From Cohnella phaseoli (GTDB lineage Bacteria > Bacillota > Bacilli > Paenibacillales > Paenibacillaceae), in contig NZ_QRDZ01000004.1 of the NCBI RefSeq assembly GCF_003386235.1, positions 124,001-188,000 of the forward strand: a DNA stretch of 64,000 nt, given 5' to 3'. The position numbers and the translations under genes were made by a program. The notes under the pieces are model-generated. The model was not told where the DNA came from and made no database searches. It saw only the letters and a program-made list of their open reading frames with translations. Shown here one piece after another: positions 1 to 8,655 of this stretch. Position 1 is the first letter of the stretch, and each line of letters opens with the position of its first letter.

Positions 1-1
1 C

Positions 2-493
2 TTGGACGTTCGGTCGGAAGGGGTATCCGAACGGCATCTGAAGCTGCGCCGCGAAGGCGTTGCCGCCACGCTGAACCGTTACGGTGCCGGGCAAATCGCC
101 GCAGTATACGGCCCGATCGCCAGCCGTTATTTTCACAGCCATCATCCGTTTATGCGCCGTTTTATCGCCGATCTCGCGCATCGGCTGTTTCCTAAGCCCG
201 CGGTTACGACGAATGCGCCTTCCTGCGTCGACCTCGCGCTGCGCAAAGCGGCGGACGGCGCCCTGTGCGTCCATTTGCTCAATCTGGCCAACATGCCGGT
301 AACGAATCGTCGCGCATTTCCCGACATCGTGCCTTCCGTAGGTCCGATCCGGCTGTCGGTGGCGCTGGACCTCCCTCCGAAGTCCGTCGTCTGGGAGCCT
401 GAAGGATCCTGTCCGTCCCATGCCTGGAACGACGGGGAGCTTCAGGTCACGTTGCCTTCGTTGGATATTCACGGAGTACTTGTCATACGTTGA
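2..493 (+). CDS. C-terminal fragment of a probable glycoside hydrolase
   Basis: The frame is open from the first bases of the window, so only the C-terminal ~163 residues are seen and the true start lies outside. The stretch 'LLNLANMPVTN' followed by beta-strand-rich sequence ending in 'LDIHGVLVIR' resembles the C-terminal beta-sandwich of bacterial glycosidases that carry a beta-galactosidase-type trimerisation domain. No catalytic residues lie in the visible part, so the substrate cannot be given. A tandem-hairpin terminator follows about 70 bases after the stop, so this gene is the end of its transcription unit. The carbohydrate-rich surroundings agree with the call, but the family assignment is only moderate. 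Confidence 0.5.
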   Translation: MDVRSEGVSERHLKLRREGVAATLNRYGAGQIAAVYGPIASRYFHSHHPFMRRFIADLAHRLFPKPAVTTNAPSCVDLALRKAADGALCVHLLNLANMPVTNRRAFPDIVPSVGPIRLSVALDLPPKSVVWEPEGSCPSHAWNDGELQVTLPSLDIHGVLVIR

Positions 494-562
494 TCCTCGC
501 CGGCTGCGGGCCGTGATTCGTCCGCGGCAACGCTCGATCTTCATGACAGAGAACAAAAACAA

Positions 563-620
563 GCCCGAGGATTAGTCCTCGGGCAGACTGTCGAGAAAGT
601 CTCGGCAGTCTTTATTTTTA
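563..620 (+). terminator. Tandem-hairpin intrinsic terminator
   Basis: Two stem-loops stand next to each other. The first pairs GCCCGAGGA with TCCTCGGGC (563-571/576-584). The second pairs AGACTG-TCGAGA with TCTCGG-CAGTCT (585-611) and runs into TTTATTTTTA. The second hairpin plus the T-rich tract is a standard Rho-independent terminator for the upstream glycosidase gene. Confidence 0.85.
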
Positions 621-698
621 TCTGGTAATCAGGGCAACCGCCTATACCCAATCGAATAGGGCTATTATTTTTCGAGCGTTCCTTACTCGTGTTTCATG

Positions 699-704
699 TA
701 TAAT
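699..704 (+). promoter_or_regulatory. Candidate -10 element for the SDR gene
   Basis: A perfect TATAAT lies 57 bases before the SDR start, in the gap after the terminator. No convincing TTGACA-like -35 sits at 16-18 bases, so this is a candidate only. Confidence 0.4.
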
Positions 705-760
705 AATGGGAGAATGTCTCGAACGAATGAAACAAAATCGTTAGGAGAGATGAATGCAAA

Positions 761-1582
761 ATGAGTATTTTTCGCGAGAAGGTTTGTTTGGTTACAGGCG
801 GCGGATCTGGGCTTGGCCGGGAAGTATGCAGCCAATTGGCGGATCGTGGAGCTTGCGTGATCGTTGCCGACCTGAATGAAGAAGCCGCACGCGATATCGC
901 ACAGAAGATTTCGATTCATGGCGGTACGGCAATCGCTTCCTATGTGGATGTGACAGACCCCAAATCGATAGAAGCACTTATTGATGCGTCATTGGCGCAA
1001 TACGGAAGATTGGATTATATGTTCAACAATGCCGGCATAACGGTAGTTGGCGAGTTTCGGGACCTGCCGCTTGATGAATTGAAGAAGGTATTGGAAGTCA
1101 ATTTGACCGGTATTCTTCACGGGTCCCACTATGCCTATCAAGTCATGGCAAAACAAGGATATGGGCATATTGTGAACACCGCTTCCGGCTTTGGCCTTGT
1201 GCCAGGTCCGACCAATCTGCCGTATACGATGGCGAAATTCGGTGTTGTCGGGTTGTCGGAGACGATGCGCTGCGAAGGCCTGGATTTGGGTATTAAAGTA
1301 AGCGTTATCTGCCCCGGCTACATTCGCACATCCATGATCGACAATATGCGCACTTTCAACGCCGACTCCGCGGATGTCATTTCGCAAATCCCTGCCAAAA
1401 TGATTGACCCGCAGCAAGCAGCCCGTCTCGTACTTCGGGGAGTCGAGAAAAATCGCGCGATCATTACTTTCCCGTCGTATGTAGGTGTGTTGACCTTCTT
1501 GTACAGATGCTTTCCCCGGTTGTTCCTTCGTTACTCTCTCACCACGATCCGCAATTTCAGGAAAATTCGTAAAAAAGAGTGA
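761..1582 (+). CDS. SDR-family NAD(P)-dependent oxidoreductase
   Basis: A 273-residue classical short-chain dehydrogenase/reductase. The N-terminal Rossmann motif TGGGSGLG is near residue 13, the NNAG motif is near residue 90, a serine in 'NTASGFG' is near residue 142, and the catalytic YTMAK is near residue 155. The last ~35 residues are hydrophobic and then very basic (VGVLTFLYRCF...RKIRKKE). This is longer than the typical ~250-residue enzyme and may give membrane association. The start is supported by GGAGAG about 12 bases upstream. The substrate cannot be told. It forms its own unit between a terminator and the tat genes. Confidence 0.85.
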   Translation: MSIFREKVCLVTGGGSGLGREVCSQLADRGACVIVADLNEEAARDIAQKISIHGGTAIASYVDVTDPKSIEALIDASLAQYGRLDYMFNNAGITVVGEFRDLPLDELKKVLEVNLTGILHGSHYAYQVMAKQGYGHIVNTASGFGLVPGPTNLPYTMAKFGVVGLSETMRCEGLDLGIKVSVICPGYIRTSMIDNMRTFNADSADVISQIPAKMIDPQQAARLVLRGVEKNRAIITFPSYVGVLTFLYRCFPRLFLRYSLTTIRNFRKIRKKE

Positions 1583-1801
1583 CCCCTGATATTCAGTCGA
1601 TGGATACGATCAAGTCTTTTTTTATCGAGACAAGTAAGAGCTTCTATGCTGCATTTACTCGGAATATTGTCAAAATCGTGCAAATGAACAAGACAAATCG
1701 ACGGCATGGTAAGCAAAAGAAGTGTCCGAAAAAGACGATTAAAGACAAAGACGTGCAAAGACGCCCATTCGTTTATGCAGTACGATACAACTAAGCAAAA
1801 T

Positions 1802-1815
1802 TGTAAGCGTTTAAA
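1802..1815 (+). promoter_or_regulatory. cre-like sequence upstream of tatA
   Basis: TGTAAGCGTTTAAA matches the catabolite-responsive element consensus TGWNANCGNTNWCA at all fixed positions but one. It lies 25-38 bases before tatA. A carbon-control site before a Tat operon next to polysaccharide genes would make sense, but one near-match is weak evidence. Confidence 0.3.
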
Positions 1816-1839
1816 TTAAACGAGAACGGAGGTCATACG

Positions 1840-2064
1840 ATGGGCGGTATTGGTGCATCCGGTATTATATTGCTCGTGTTGATCGCATTGCTGTTGTTCG
1901 GGCCGAACAAGCTTCCCGAACTTGGCAAAGCGTTCGGTCGCACGTTGCGCGAATTCAAGAAAGGCGCCAACGATTTGTTGGACGATACGAAGCCGGCAAG
2001 CCGTGTCGACGTTTCCCCGGAACAACCGGAGCTGCAGAAAGCGGAACGGCGATTGCCGGAATAA
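1840..2064 (+). CDS. tatA: Twin-arginine translocase subunit TatA
   Basis: TatA oligomerises in the membrane to form the channel that passes folded proteins with twin-arginine signals. The 74-residue protein has one N-terminal membrane segment (about residues 7-20), then the family hinge FGPNKLPELGKAFG, a basic amphipathic helix (RTLREFKKG) and a polar tail. Length and order are as usual for TatA, and no separate TatB is present, as is common in Firmicutes. An ACGGAGG site precedes the ATG. tatC follows after a 103-base gap that holds a strong hairpin. Confidence 0.95.
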   Translation: MGGIGASGIILLVLIALLLFGPNKLPELGKAFGRTLREFKKGANDLLDDTKPASRVDVSPEQPELQKAERRLPE

Positions 2065-2088
2065 GCGAATCTGCTACGAACACATATC

Positions 2089-2141
2089 ATGGGGCCGGCC
2101 TCTCGATGCGAAACAATTCTTCGCGCTAGGGGCGGCCCCAT
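2089..2141 (+). promoter_or_regulatory. Hairpin between tatA and tatC
   Basis: ATGGGGCCG (2089-2097) pairs perfectly with CGGCCCCAT (2133-2141), and an inner GCGAA/TTCGC pair (2108-2112/2120-2124) extends the stem. No T-run follows. It looks like an RNA-stability or partial-attenuation element that could set a high TatA to TatC ratio. Confidence 0.65.
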
Positions 2142-2167
2142 TGTCGCGAGGGGGCGAGAGATGAGAT

Positions 2168-2947
2168 ATGGCCGAAAACCAAAGCGCGCAGCGCAGTGAC
2201 GAATGGATGCCACTCACAGAGCATCTCGGCGAGTTGCGCAAACGGATTATTTATTGTTTGATCGTATTCGCGATCGGCCTTGTCGGGGGCTTGTTTGGTT
2301 CCCAGCCTGTATTCGATTATTTGGTGGACGCGGCGCCTGAAAAAAACTTGGATCTGCACGCATTCTCGCCATGGGATGCCATCGGGCTTTATATGAAATT
2401 TGCTTTTCTGATCTCGTTTATCGTCGCGATTCCATTTGCGATGTTTCAGTTGTGGTTATTCGTGAAACCGGCGTTGGGGGAAAAAGAGCAGAGGGCGACG
2501 CTCGTATTCGTTCCTTGGGCGCTTGTTATGTGCCTCGTCGGCTTGGCTTTCTCTTATTTTATCGTCTTTCCGATGGCATTCCTGTTCACGGAGAAGGTCA
2601 CGTTTAATTTGGGACTTGAGCAGACGTACGGCGTATCGCAATATTTTTCGTTCTTGTTCAACATACTGCTGCCGATCTCTCTTCTGTTCGAGCTTCCGCT
2701 CGTGATTTTGTTCCTGAGCCGCATCGGTATTTTGAGCCCGGCACTGCTTGTAAGAATGAGGAAAGTTGCCTGGTTTATTCTGATCGCCATCGGCGTGACG
2801 GTTACTCCGCCGGACGTAGTATCGGATTTACTTGTGGCCGTACCGCTCGTGCTATTATACGAAATCAGCGTATTGTTATCCAAGCTTGCCTTTGGAAGAA
2901 GACAACGTATGTTGGAGCGTGAAATGGCGGCGATGGATGAAGCGTAA
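2168..2947 (+). CDS. tatC: Twin-arginine translocase subunit TatC
   Basis: TatC is the polytopic receptor that binds the twin-arginine signal peptide. The 259-residue protein begins with the conserved cytosolic segment 'MPLTEHLGELRKRIIY', which includes the HLxELRxR motif, and has six hydrophobic segments. The PPDVVSDLL segment before the last membrane helices matches the family 'TPPD' motif. It is the last gene before a strong terminator. The operon lies 3.7 kb before a gene (6637-8622) whose product has a clear twin-arginine signal, so this pair may serve that substrate. Confidence 0.95.
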   Translation: MAENQSAQRSDEWMPLTEHLGELRKRIIYCLIVFAIGLVGGLFGSQPVFDYLVDAAPEKNLDLHAFSPWDAIGLYMKFAFLISFIVAIPFAMFQLWLFVKPALGEKEQRATLVFVPWALVMCLVGLAFSYFIVFPMAFLFTEKVTFNLGLEQTYGVSQYFSFLFNILLPISLLFELPLVILFLSRIGILSPALLVRMRKVAWFILIAIGVTVTPPDVVSDLLVAVPLVLLYEISVLLSKLAFGRRQRMLEREMAAMDEA

Positions 2948-2961
2948 TCCGCTTAATATAG

Positions 2962-3000
2962 AAGACCGTCAGCGAGCGAACTTGTCTCTGACGGTCTTTT
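2962..3000 (+). terminator. Intrinsic terminator after tatC
   Basis: AAGACCGTCAG (2962-2972) pairs with CTGACGGTCTT (2988-2998), followed directly by TT. It starts 15 bases after the tatC stop. Confidence 0.85.
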
Positions 3001-3214
3001 ATGTTGGACAATTAGCCGTTCAGTCGAAGGTAGCCGAAGCGAAAGTCAGTTTTGTGCAAACGGCGTGTCGGAAACGCCGTCCGGATGCCCGAAGAAAGAT
3101 CGCTCGATACGCGGCATAAACAATAAACTCTGCAAAGACGCCACCTTGTTTTCACAGTAGGATAAGACTAAACGCAAGGCCAACCTCAAGTGGATGCAAG
3201 GAGGAATAGCAACA

Positions 3215-4216
3215 ATGAAAGCGCTACAAATTATCGGCGCCGGACAATTTCGCATCGTGGACGCCGATATGCCCGATCTTCAGGATCATCAGGTACTGGT
3301 GGAAATCCAGATGGTGTCGACTTGTCCGCGCTGGGATATCAACATGATGGCCGGCCGAGATATGTTCAATTATGCCAAAGCTCCGGAATATCCTCTGCCG
3401 ATCGGCTTCCCGGGGCATGAGATGGCGGGCGTCGTCAAAGCAGTTGGGCCAGGCGTTTATCGCTTTGCCGTTGGAGATCGCGTCGCGGCCCTAGAGCATA
3501 TCGTCCCCAAGGGGGCTTACGCGGAGTACGCCGCTTACCGGGAGGAGGAGCTGATTAAGCTTCCGGACAGCATTACGTTTAAGCAGGCGGTTTCGTTCGA
3601 GCTGTTGAAATGCGTGGCCATCGGGATCATGCAGCTCGGCGATCTCAAAGGAAAGTCCGTTCTGATATCGGGACTCGGACCTGCCGGTATCCTGGCCGTT
3701 CAGGTGGCCCGCTTGTGGGGGGCTTCTCATGTCGTCGGTATCGACGTCAGCGAGAGCAGGATTCAATACGTTCGGAATCTAGGCCTTGGTACGGTCATGC
3801 ATGCGAACGAATTGCAGGATCTGCGATTCGAGCTTGGATACGACTGCGTGGGCGCGGCCTCTTCGGTTCAGAATGTACTTGCTCATGTGAACGAGCATGT
3901 CGTCATCTTCGGAGTGCTGCATGGAGACATTACCTATCCCGAAGCCTTGTGGGCTCGAGGGACGAAATTGGAATCGTACAAATACAGGCCCGTAGGTCCG
4001 CGGGATCATCAGCTGTTAATCGATCTTGTCGTGAACAAGGGACTAAACACCGAATGCCTCCAGACGCATCATGCGTCATTCGCGGATTATGGCCAAGCCA
4101 TAGAGCTGTTGAACCGGCAGGAAGCGATTAAAGCGTTCTTCTTTCCGCAGGCCGACTTTCAATCGCTTGGCGATCATCTAGGACAATCCGCCGCGGAGTC
4201 GAACACATCCGAGTGA
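3215..4216 (+). CDS. MDR-family (zinc-type) alcohol/polyol dehydrogenase
   Basis: A 333-residue medium-chain dehydrogenase/reductase. The sequence keeps GHEMAGVV near residue 68, a VGDRV motif near 88, and a Rossmann loop 'GLGPAGILAVQVA' near 155, so it binds NAD(P). The four-cysteine structural-zinc lobe is not apparent. The first catalytic region reads 'STCPRWDIN' instead of the usual CGSD/CGTD, so metal binding may be altered. The ATG at 3215 is chosen over an in-frame ATG at 3194 because AAGGAGGA (3198-3205) lies between them at proper distance. It is the first gene of an operon with a rhamnosidase-like enzyme and a sugar importer, so a sugar or polyol substrate is likely. Confidence 0.8.
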   Translation: MKALQIIGAGQFRIVDADMPDLQDHQVLVEIQMVSTCPRWDINMMAGRDMFNYAKAPEYPLPIGFPGHEMAGVVKAVGPGVYRFAVGDRVAALEHIVPKGAYAEYAAYREEELIKLPDSITFKQAVSFELLKCVAIGIMQLGDLKGKSVLISGLGPAGILAVQVARLWGASHVVGIDVSESRIQYVRNLGLGTVMHANELQDLRFELGYDCVGAASSVQNVLAHVNEHVVIFGVLHGDITYPEALWARGTKLESYKYRPVGPRDHQLLIDLVVNKGLNTECLQTHHASFADYGQAIELLNRQEAIKAFFFPQADFQSLGDHLGQSAAESNTSE

Positions 4217-4232
4217 GAGGAGGTGGCGTAAG

Positions 4233-6632
4233 TTGACTAGAACGGCGAATCGTGAGCATTTTAGATCGGCAAGACCCATATGGCCGAAAGACCGAGAGAG
4301 GGACAAAAATATCACCGCCGGGTTCAGGGGTTTAGTAACAACGCACAGGGATGCGGGTTTAACGTTGCATATTGCCGCATCGACCCTCTATCGATGCTAT
4401 ATGAACGGCAAGTTCATCGGTCACGGACCTGCCCGCGGACCCCATGGGCATTATCGAGTCGATGTATGGGACCTTAGCGAATACGCGAACGAGGGCGATA
4501 ACCTCGTAGCCATTGAGGTGGCGGGCTATAATATCAACAGCTATTACGTACTCGATCAGCCATCCTTCCTACAGGCGGAGGTCCGGGCGGGCGAGGAGAC
4601 TCTTCTGGCGACGGGAGCCGAAGACGGATTCGAGGCGATTCTCTTGAAGGAGCGCGTACAGAAGGTGCAGCGATTCAGCTTCCAGAGAACGTTCGTCGAA
4701 GCGTATTCGCTTCAATCGGGCTATGACCGCTGGCGATTTGATGAAAGCGCTCCCTTTAACCGAATTGCTTGTGTGGATACGGCCGCGAAGACATTGATTC
4801 CAAGGGGCGTTCCCCTAGCTGAGTTTACCGAGCGTTATCCACTTGCGGTGTACGCGAGGGGAGAAGTGATTCGCCGAAAATCGCAAGGAGCTTATTGGCG
4901 CGATCGTTCCTTGACAGGCGTAGGCCCTCAATATGGAGGCTACGAAATGAACGATCTGGCCTTCATTTTGTCGGATGAATTGGCCGATCTGCAGATAAGG
5001 AGCCAACGTGTCGTTCAGCAACCGCATACGCAAGAAGATTCTTTGTTGCTCGCTACCCGCGAGTTCGAAATTCTGGACATGGGAATCAACCGGACCGGAT
5101 TCATTGGCGGTACCGTTCGTTGCTCTTGCAAGACCCTGCTGTACGTGACGTTCGACGAGGTTCTACGGGAAGACGACGTGGATCATTTGCGGTTCGGTTG
5201 CGTCAATGCCCTGCGGTATGAGCTTGAACCCGGAACCTACAGGCTGGAATCGTTCGAGCCGTATACGCTGCGCTATATGAAGTGGATCGCAGCCGAAGGG
5301 GAATGCGATTTGTCGGGGATATACGTGAGGGAGTATGCGAACGCCGAAGCCGGCAAAGCGCGATTTCAATCCGGCGACGAACGGCTCAATGCGATTTTCG
5401 AAGCGGGAAGGGAAACTTTCCGACAGAACGCAGTCGATCTATTCATGGACTGTCCCTCAAGGGAACGCGCCGGGTGGCTTTGCGACAGCTTCTTCATGGG
5501 ACGGGCGGCATTCAGCTTGACGGGGCAGACGAAGGTGGAGCAAGCCTTCTTCGAGAATTACCTCTTGCCCGATCATTTCCCGCATTTACCCGACGGCATG
5601 CTTCCGATGTGCTATCCGGCGGACCATAACGACGGCGTCTTTATTCCGAATTGGTCGCTCTGGTTCGTTATCGAACTGGAGGAGTATCTGGAACGGAGCG
5701 GAGACCGGCAATTGATCGAGGCGATGCAGCCGAGAATCATGGAATTGTTCGACTACTTCGAACGTTTCAAGAACGAAGACGGCCTGCTGGAGAGTCTTGA
5801 AAGCTGGGTATTCCTGGAGTGGTCCAAAGCGAACGAATTCGTGCAGGACGTCAACTATCCAAGCAATATGCTTTATGCAGCCGCGCTAGCCGCCGCGGGT
5901 CGATTATACCGGCTTCCCCGCCTGTTGCAAGAGGCCGAGACGGTGCATGAGACGATCCGGGGACAGTCTTACGATGGAAGCTTTTTTATAGACAATGCAG
6001 TGAGGCAGGACGATCAACTCGTCCTTACGAGGAACAGGAGCGAGATTTGTCAGTATTATGCCTTCTACTTCGGAACGGCCAATCCCGGCAGCCATCCCGA
6101 GCTGTGGAATACGCTGTTAACTCGGTTCGGGCCGTCCAGAAAACGAATAAATGATTATCCGGACGTTCATGAAGCGAATGCTTTCATCGGGAATTATTTG
6201 CGCCTCGAATTGCTGGCAAGGTACGGCTATGCACGGCAGGCGGTGGACGAGTCGGCGGATTACCTGCTGTACATGGCTGAACGAACCGGGACGCTCTGGG
6301 AGAACGACGGGGATTACGCCAGCTGCAATCACGGATTCGCTTCCCATGTCGTACACAGCTTGATTCGCGACGTGTTAGGCATCTACCAAATCGACCCGAT
6401 CGCGCAAACTCTTACGCTGAGGTTCTGCGATCTGGAAATTTCCTTCTGCAAGGGGGTGCTGCCTCTAGGGGACGGTGCGGTTCGCTTAGAGTGGACCAAG
6501 GCGAACGGACGAGTGGAATACCGGTTCGACGCTCCTCCGGGCTACAAGGTGAAAGTCGAGAATTTAACCGGACTACCGCTTTACGGCAAGATGGATGAAT
6601 CGGCGATATTTTATACTTCCGAGGAGGAATGA
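4233..6632 (+). CDS. GH78-like alpha-L-rhamnosidase family protein
   Basis: A 799-residue cytosolic protein with no signal peptide. An N-terminal beta-sandwich (about residues 1-330, with 'YMNGKFIGHGPARG' typical of the jelly-roll part) precedes an (alpha/alpha)6-barrel catalytic region. That region contains 'MDCPSRERAGWLCDS' near residue 408, the counterpart of the GH78 DCPxRxExxGWxGD motif. A C-terminal beta-domain follows. The start is a TTG with GAGAGGAGGTGG 7-17 bases upstream, and no ATG fits better. It lies 16 bases after the dehydrogenase gene. Linkage to a Tat-exported beta-helix protein and an ABC importer suggests breakdown of rhamnose-containing plant or bacterial glycan. Rhamnosidase activity itself is inferred. 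Confidence 0.8.
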   Translation: MTRTANREHFRSARPIWPKDRERDKNITAGFRGLVTTHRDAGLTLHIAASTLYRCYMNGKFIGHGPARGPHGHYRVDVWDLSEYANEGDNLVAIEVAGYNINSYYVLDQPSFLQAEVRAGEETLLATGAEDGFEAILLKERVQKVQRFSFQRTFVEAYSLQSGYDRWRFDESAPFNRIACVDTAAKTLIPRGVPLAEFTERYPLAVYARGEVIRRKSQGAYWRDRSLTGVGPQYGGYEMNDLAFILSDELADLQIRSQRVVQQPHTQEDSLLLATREFEILDMGINRTGFIGGTVRCSCKTLLYVTFDEVLREDDVDHLRFGCVNALRYELEPGTYRLESFEPYTLRYMKWIAAEGECDLSGIYVREYANAEAGKARFQSGDERLNAIFEAGRETFRQNAVDLFMDCPSRERAGWLCDSFFMGRAAFSLTGQTKVEQAFFENYLLPDHFPHLPDGMLPMCYPADHNDGVFIPNWSLWFVIELEEYLERSGDRQLIEAMQPRIMELFDYFERFKNEDGLLESLESWVFLEWSKANEFVQDVNYPSNMLYAAALAAAGRLYRLPRLLQEAETVHETIRGQSYDGSFFIDNAVRQDDQLVLTRNRSEICQYYAFYFGTANPGSHPELWNTLLTRFGPSRKRINDYPDVHEANAFIGNYLRLELLARYGYARQAVDESADYLLYMAERTGTLWENDGDYASCNHGFASHVVHSLIRDVLGIYQIDPIAQTLTLRFCDLEISFCKGVLPLGDGAVRLEWTKANGRVEYRFDAPPGYKVKVENLTGLPLYGKMDESAIFYTSEEE

Positions 6633-6636
6633 AGGA

Positions 6637-8622
6637 ATGTCGAATCATGATGGGTTTTCCATCCCTGAAGGGAACAGCTCCTCTGAGCTGAGCAGTAAGT
6701 TGGACCAAGCGCTCGCAAAGCCGATTAGCCGAAGGAAGATGATGACGGCGCTAGGGCTGACCGGACTCTCGTTAATGGCAGGCGGCAAAATCTCCTACGC
6801 CCGATCCGCTACCCTGACCGAGAACATGAAGCTCAAATTAACGGATCCGCTAGACGCTGCCGACGTCAATGCCAACTTCGACCAGATCGATCAGGAGCTC
6901 GGCGGTCGCGCCGTTACGCCGGATTTCTACAAGGTCGGTACGGGCCCGGACGACACGGAGGCCGTTCAAGCGGCATTCGACTCAGGCCGCACGGTCGTCT
7001 TTACGCGAAACTATTATGTCAGATCGGTAGAGATGAAGGGCGACACGCAAACTATCAACTTCAACGGGTATTGGCTGATTGGAATTACGGGAAGCGGGGA
7101 TTCCGTCTCCGATAAGGACGCGATACTCAAAATTACGGGCATCTACCTGGAGCTCTACGATATCAAAATCAACGGTCAATTCAACCTGAATTATCGCGCA
7201 GCGATTCATTGGTATTCGCGTCCGGGTTATCCCCAGGCCGGCTTTATTAACGTGTACGGCATGTATATCCGGGATATTCTCGTAGGCATTCAGTACGGCG
7301 CTTGGCTGGATGATCCGAGCCCCCACGACGCGCCTCAGAGCGAGAATTATTTGTACGGTTTTCGCTGCCGAAGCTTGCAGAATTGCATCGTCAGCAATCA
7401 GCCGAACGGCTTCCTCAAGATATCCGGAAGCACGATCGATTGCCATCAGAGGGAATGGGTTTTTCAAGCGGGCAACCCGTTCAGCATTCCGGCTTCGACC
7501 GTCATTACGTGCAAGATCGGCCAGATCTCGGTCGAAGACAGCGAGCTGTTGAAAGTGGAATATTTGGAGGGATGCGGACTTGAGGGCCGTAACCTCGTTG
7601 TTTCGAACTGCGTCATCGAAATGCCCTGTACATGGGTGAAGGCCGAGGGAGACGTGACGATTGACGTCGTTCACGGGGGATTTATGGGCGGAAATTCCGG
7701 ATTGCCGATGTTCCAGATCGCTCCGGGCTCAACAGGCTCCCTAAGAATTCAGAATGTTCGGATGTCGCGAAGCGCGGGCGTAGGAGGCTACTTGGATAAT
7801 TATATCGTAGCCGGGCTGGACAGCTCTCCAAACTACAACGTGAGCATAGCCCGATGCGATCTGGGAGAGTGGGCGCCTTACTACATTGCTTTGTCTAGGG
7901 AAAGAAGCCGCGTATTCGTTCAGGATACCCACTTTACCTATACGGCGGGAGGCGCCTCGCAGCGTCATACGATTCACGACAAGAAGGATTACGTCAATCT
8001 GATCGCTTCGGTCGACACGACCGGCGAGAATATGGCGACAACCGCGAATACGGCGGATAAGTCCGGCTGGGTATGGACCAATTTGTACGGTTCGGGAACC
8101 GTCTATTTCCGTAAAACGAGCACGGATATTCCAGCGGGCTACGCAAGCGCGATCGAGGTCGTCGCAACAGGCGAGTCGTTTATTACCTCACAGCCGTTCG
8201 CGGTAACCCCGAATGCGTTGGCGGTTTTCCGAATGAAGGCCAAAAGGATCGGCGGCGGAGGTCATGCCGGGACTAAGCTGCTCTGGTTTAAAGCCGACGG
8301 CACGGCGTCCGCAACGGCGGAAACCTACTTATTCGGTACTGTGGACATCGGCACCGGCTGGTCGGATTTAATGGTGACGGCCGCCATTCCAGGCGATGCC
8401 GCTTACGCCAGAATCAAGCTGACCGCGGAGGTGGGTTCTCTCTTCGCCACCGGCATGGAGTTCAGCACGGTTGTTGACGACAACTATCATAACTCCTTTA
8501 TTAACGAGTTGAACCGATCGCTGGACGTGGCCGGCGAGGGCTTTATTCTGAAGGCGCCGAACGGTTCGCGCTATAAGATCACGGTGGATAATAGCGGGAC
8601 GCTTACGGCAGCCCCTTATTAA
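6637..8622 (+). CDS. Tat-signal right-handed beta-helix protein (pectate-lyase/tailspike-like)
   Basis: A 661-residue protein. Residues ~34-62 hold a twin-arginine signal: ISRRKMM followed by the hydrophobic stretch TALGLTGLSLMAGG and an ARSA cleavage region. The mature part begins with a short 'FDQIDQELG' segment and then 'GPDDTEAVQAAFDSG', the usual entry into parallel beta-helix folds of pectate lyases and phage tailspikes. Many Gly/Asn/Ile-rich repeats follow, then a beta-sandwich C-terminus. The ATG at 6637 is preferred over an in-frame ATG at 6595 because GGAGG (6623-6627) is 9 bases before it. Catalytic residues are not evident, so lyase and hydrolase both remain possible. Export through the nearby TatAC is the natural guess. 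Confidence 0.75.
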   Translation: MSNHDGFSIPEGNSSSELSSKLDQALAKPISRRKMMTALGLTGLSLMAGGKISYARSATLTENMKLKLTDPLDAADVNANFDQIDQELGGRAVTPDFYKVGTGPDDTEAVQAAFDSGRTVVFTRNYYVRSVEMKGDTQTINFNGYWLIGITGSGDSVSDKDAILKITGIYLELYDIKINGQFNLNYRAAIHWYSRPGYPQAGFINVYGMYIRDILVGIQYGAWLDDPSPHDAPQSENYLYGFRCRSLQNCIVSNQPNGFLKISGSTIDCHQREWVFQAGNPFSIPASTVITCKIGQISVEDSELLKVEYLEGCGLEGRNLVVSNCVIEMPCTWVKAEGDVTIDVVHGGFMGGNSGLPMFQIAPGSTGSLRIQNVRMSRSAGVGGYLDNYIVAGLDSSPNYNVSIARCDLGEWAPYYIALSRERSRVFVQDTHFTYTAGGASQRHTIHDKKDYVNLIASVDTTGENMATTANTADKSGWVWTNLYGSGTVYFRKTSTDIPAGYASAIEVVATGESFITSQPFAVTPNALAVFRMKAKRIGGGGHAGTKLLWFKADGTASATAETYLFGTVDIGTGWSDLMVTAAIPGDAAYARIKLTAEVGSLFATGMEFSTVVDDNYHNSFINELNRSLDVAGEGFILKAPNGSRYKITVDNSGTLTAAPY

Positions 8623-8655
8623 AAATAAACTTAGAAACACGGGAGGGTCTAAACG

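Noticed and set aside
1579-1794. 71-residue open frame between the SDR gene and tatA
   Set aside because: It overlaps the SDR stop, has no good ribosome site and no recognisable pattern; composition looks intergenic.
3003-3214. Promoter for the 3215 operon
   Set aside because: No TTGACA/TATAAT pair with acceptable spacing was found; the region holds nothing else I can support.
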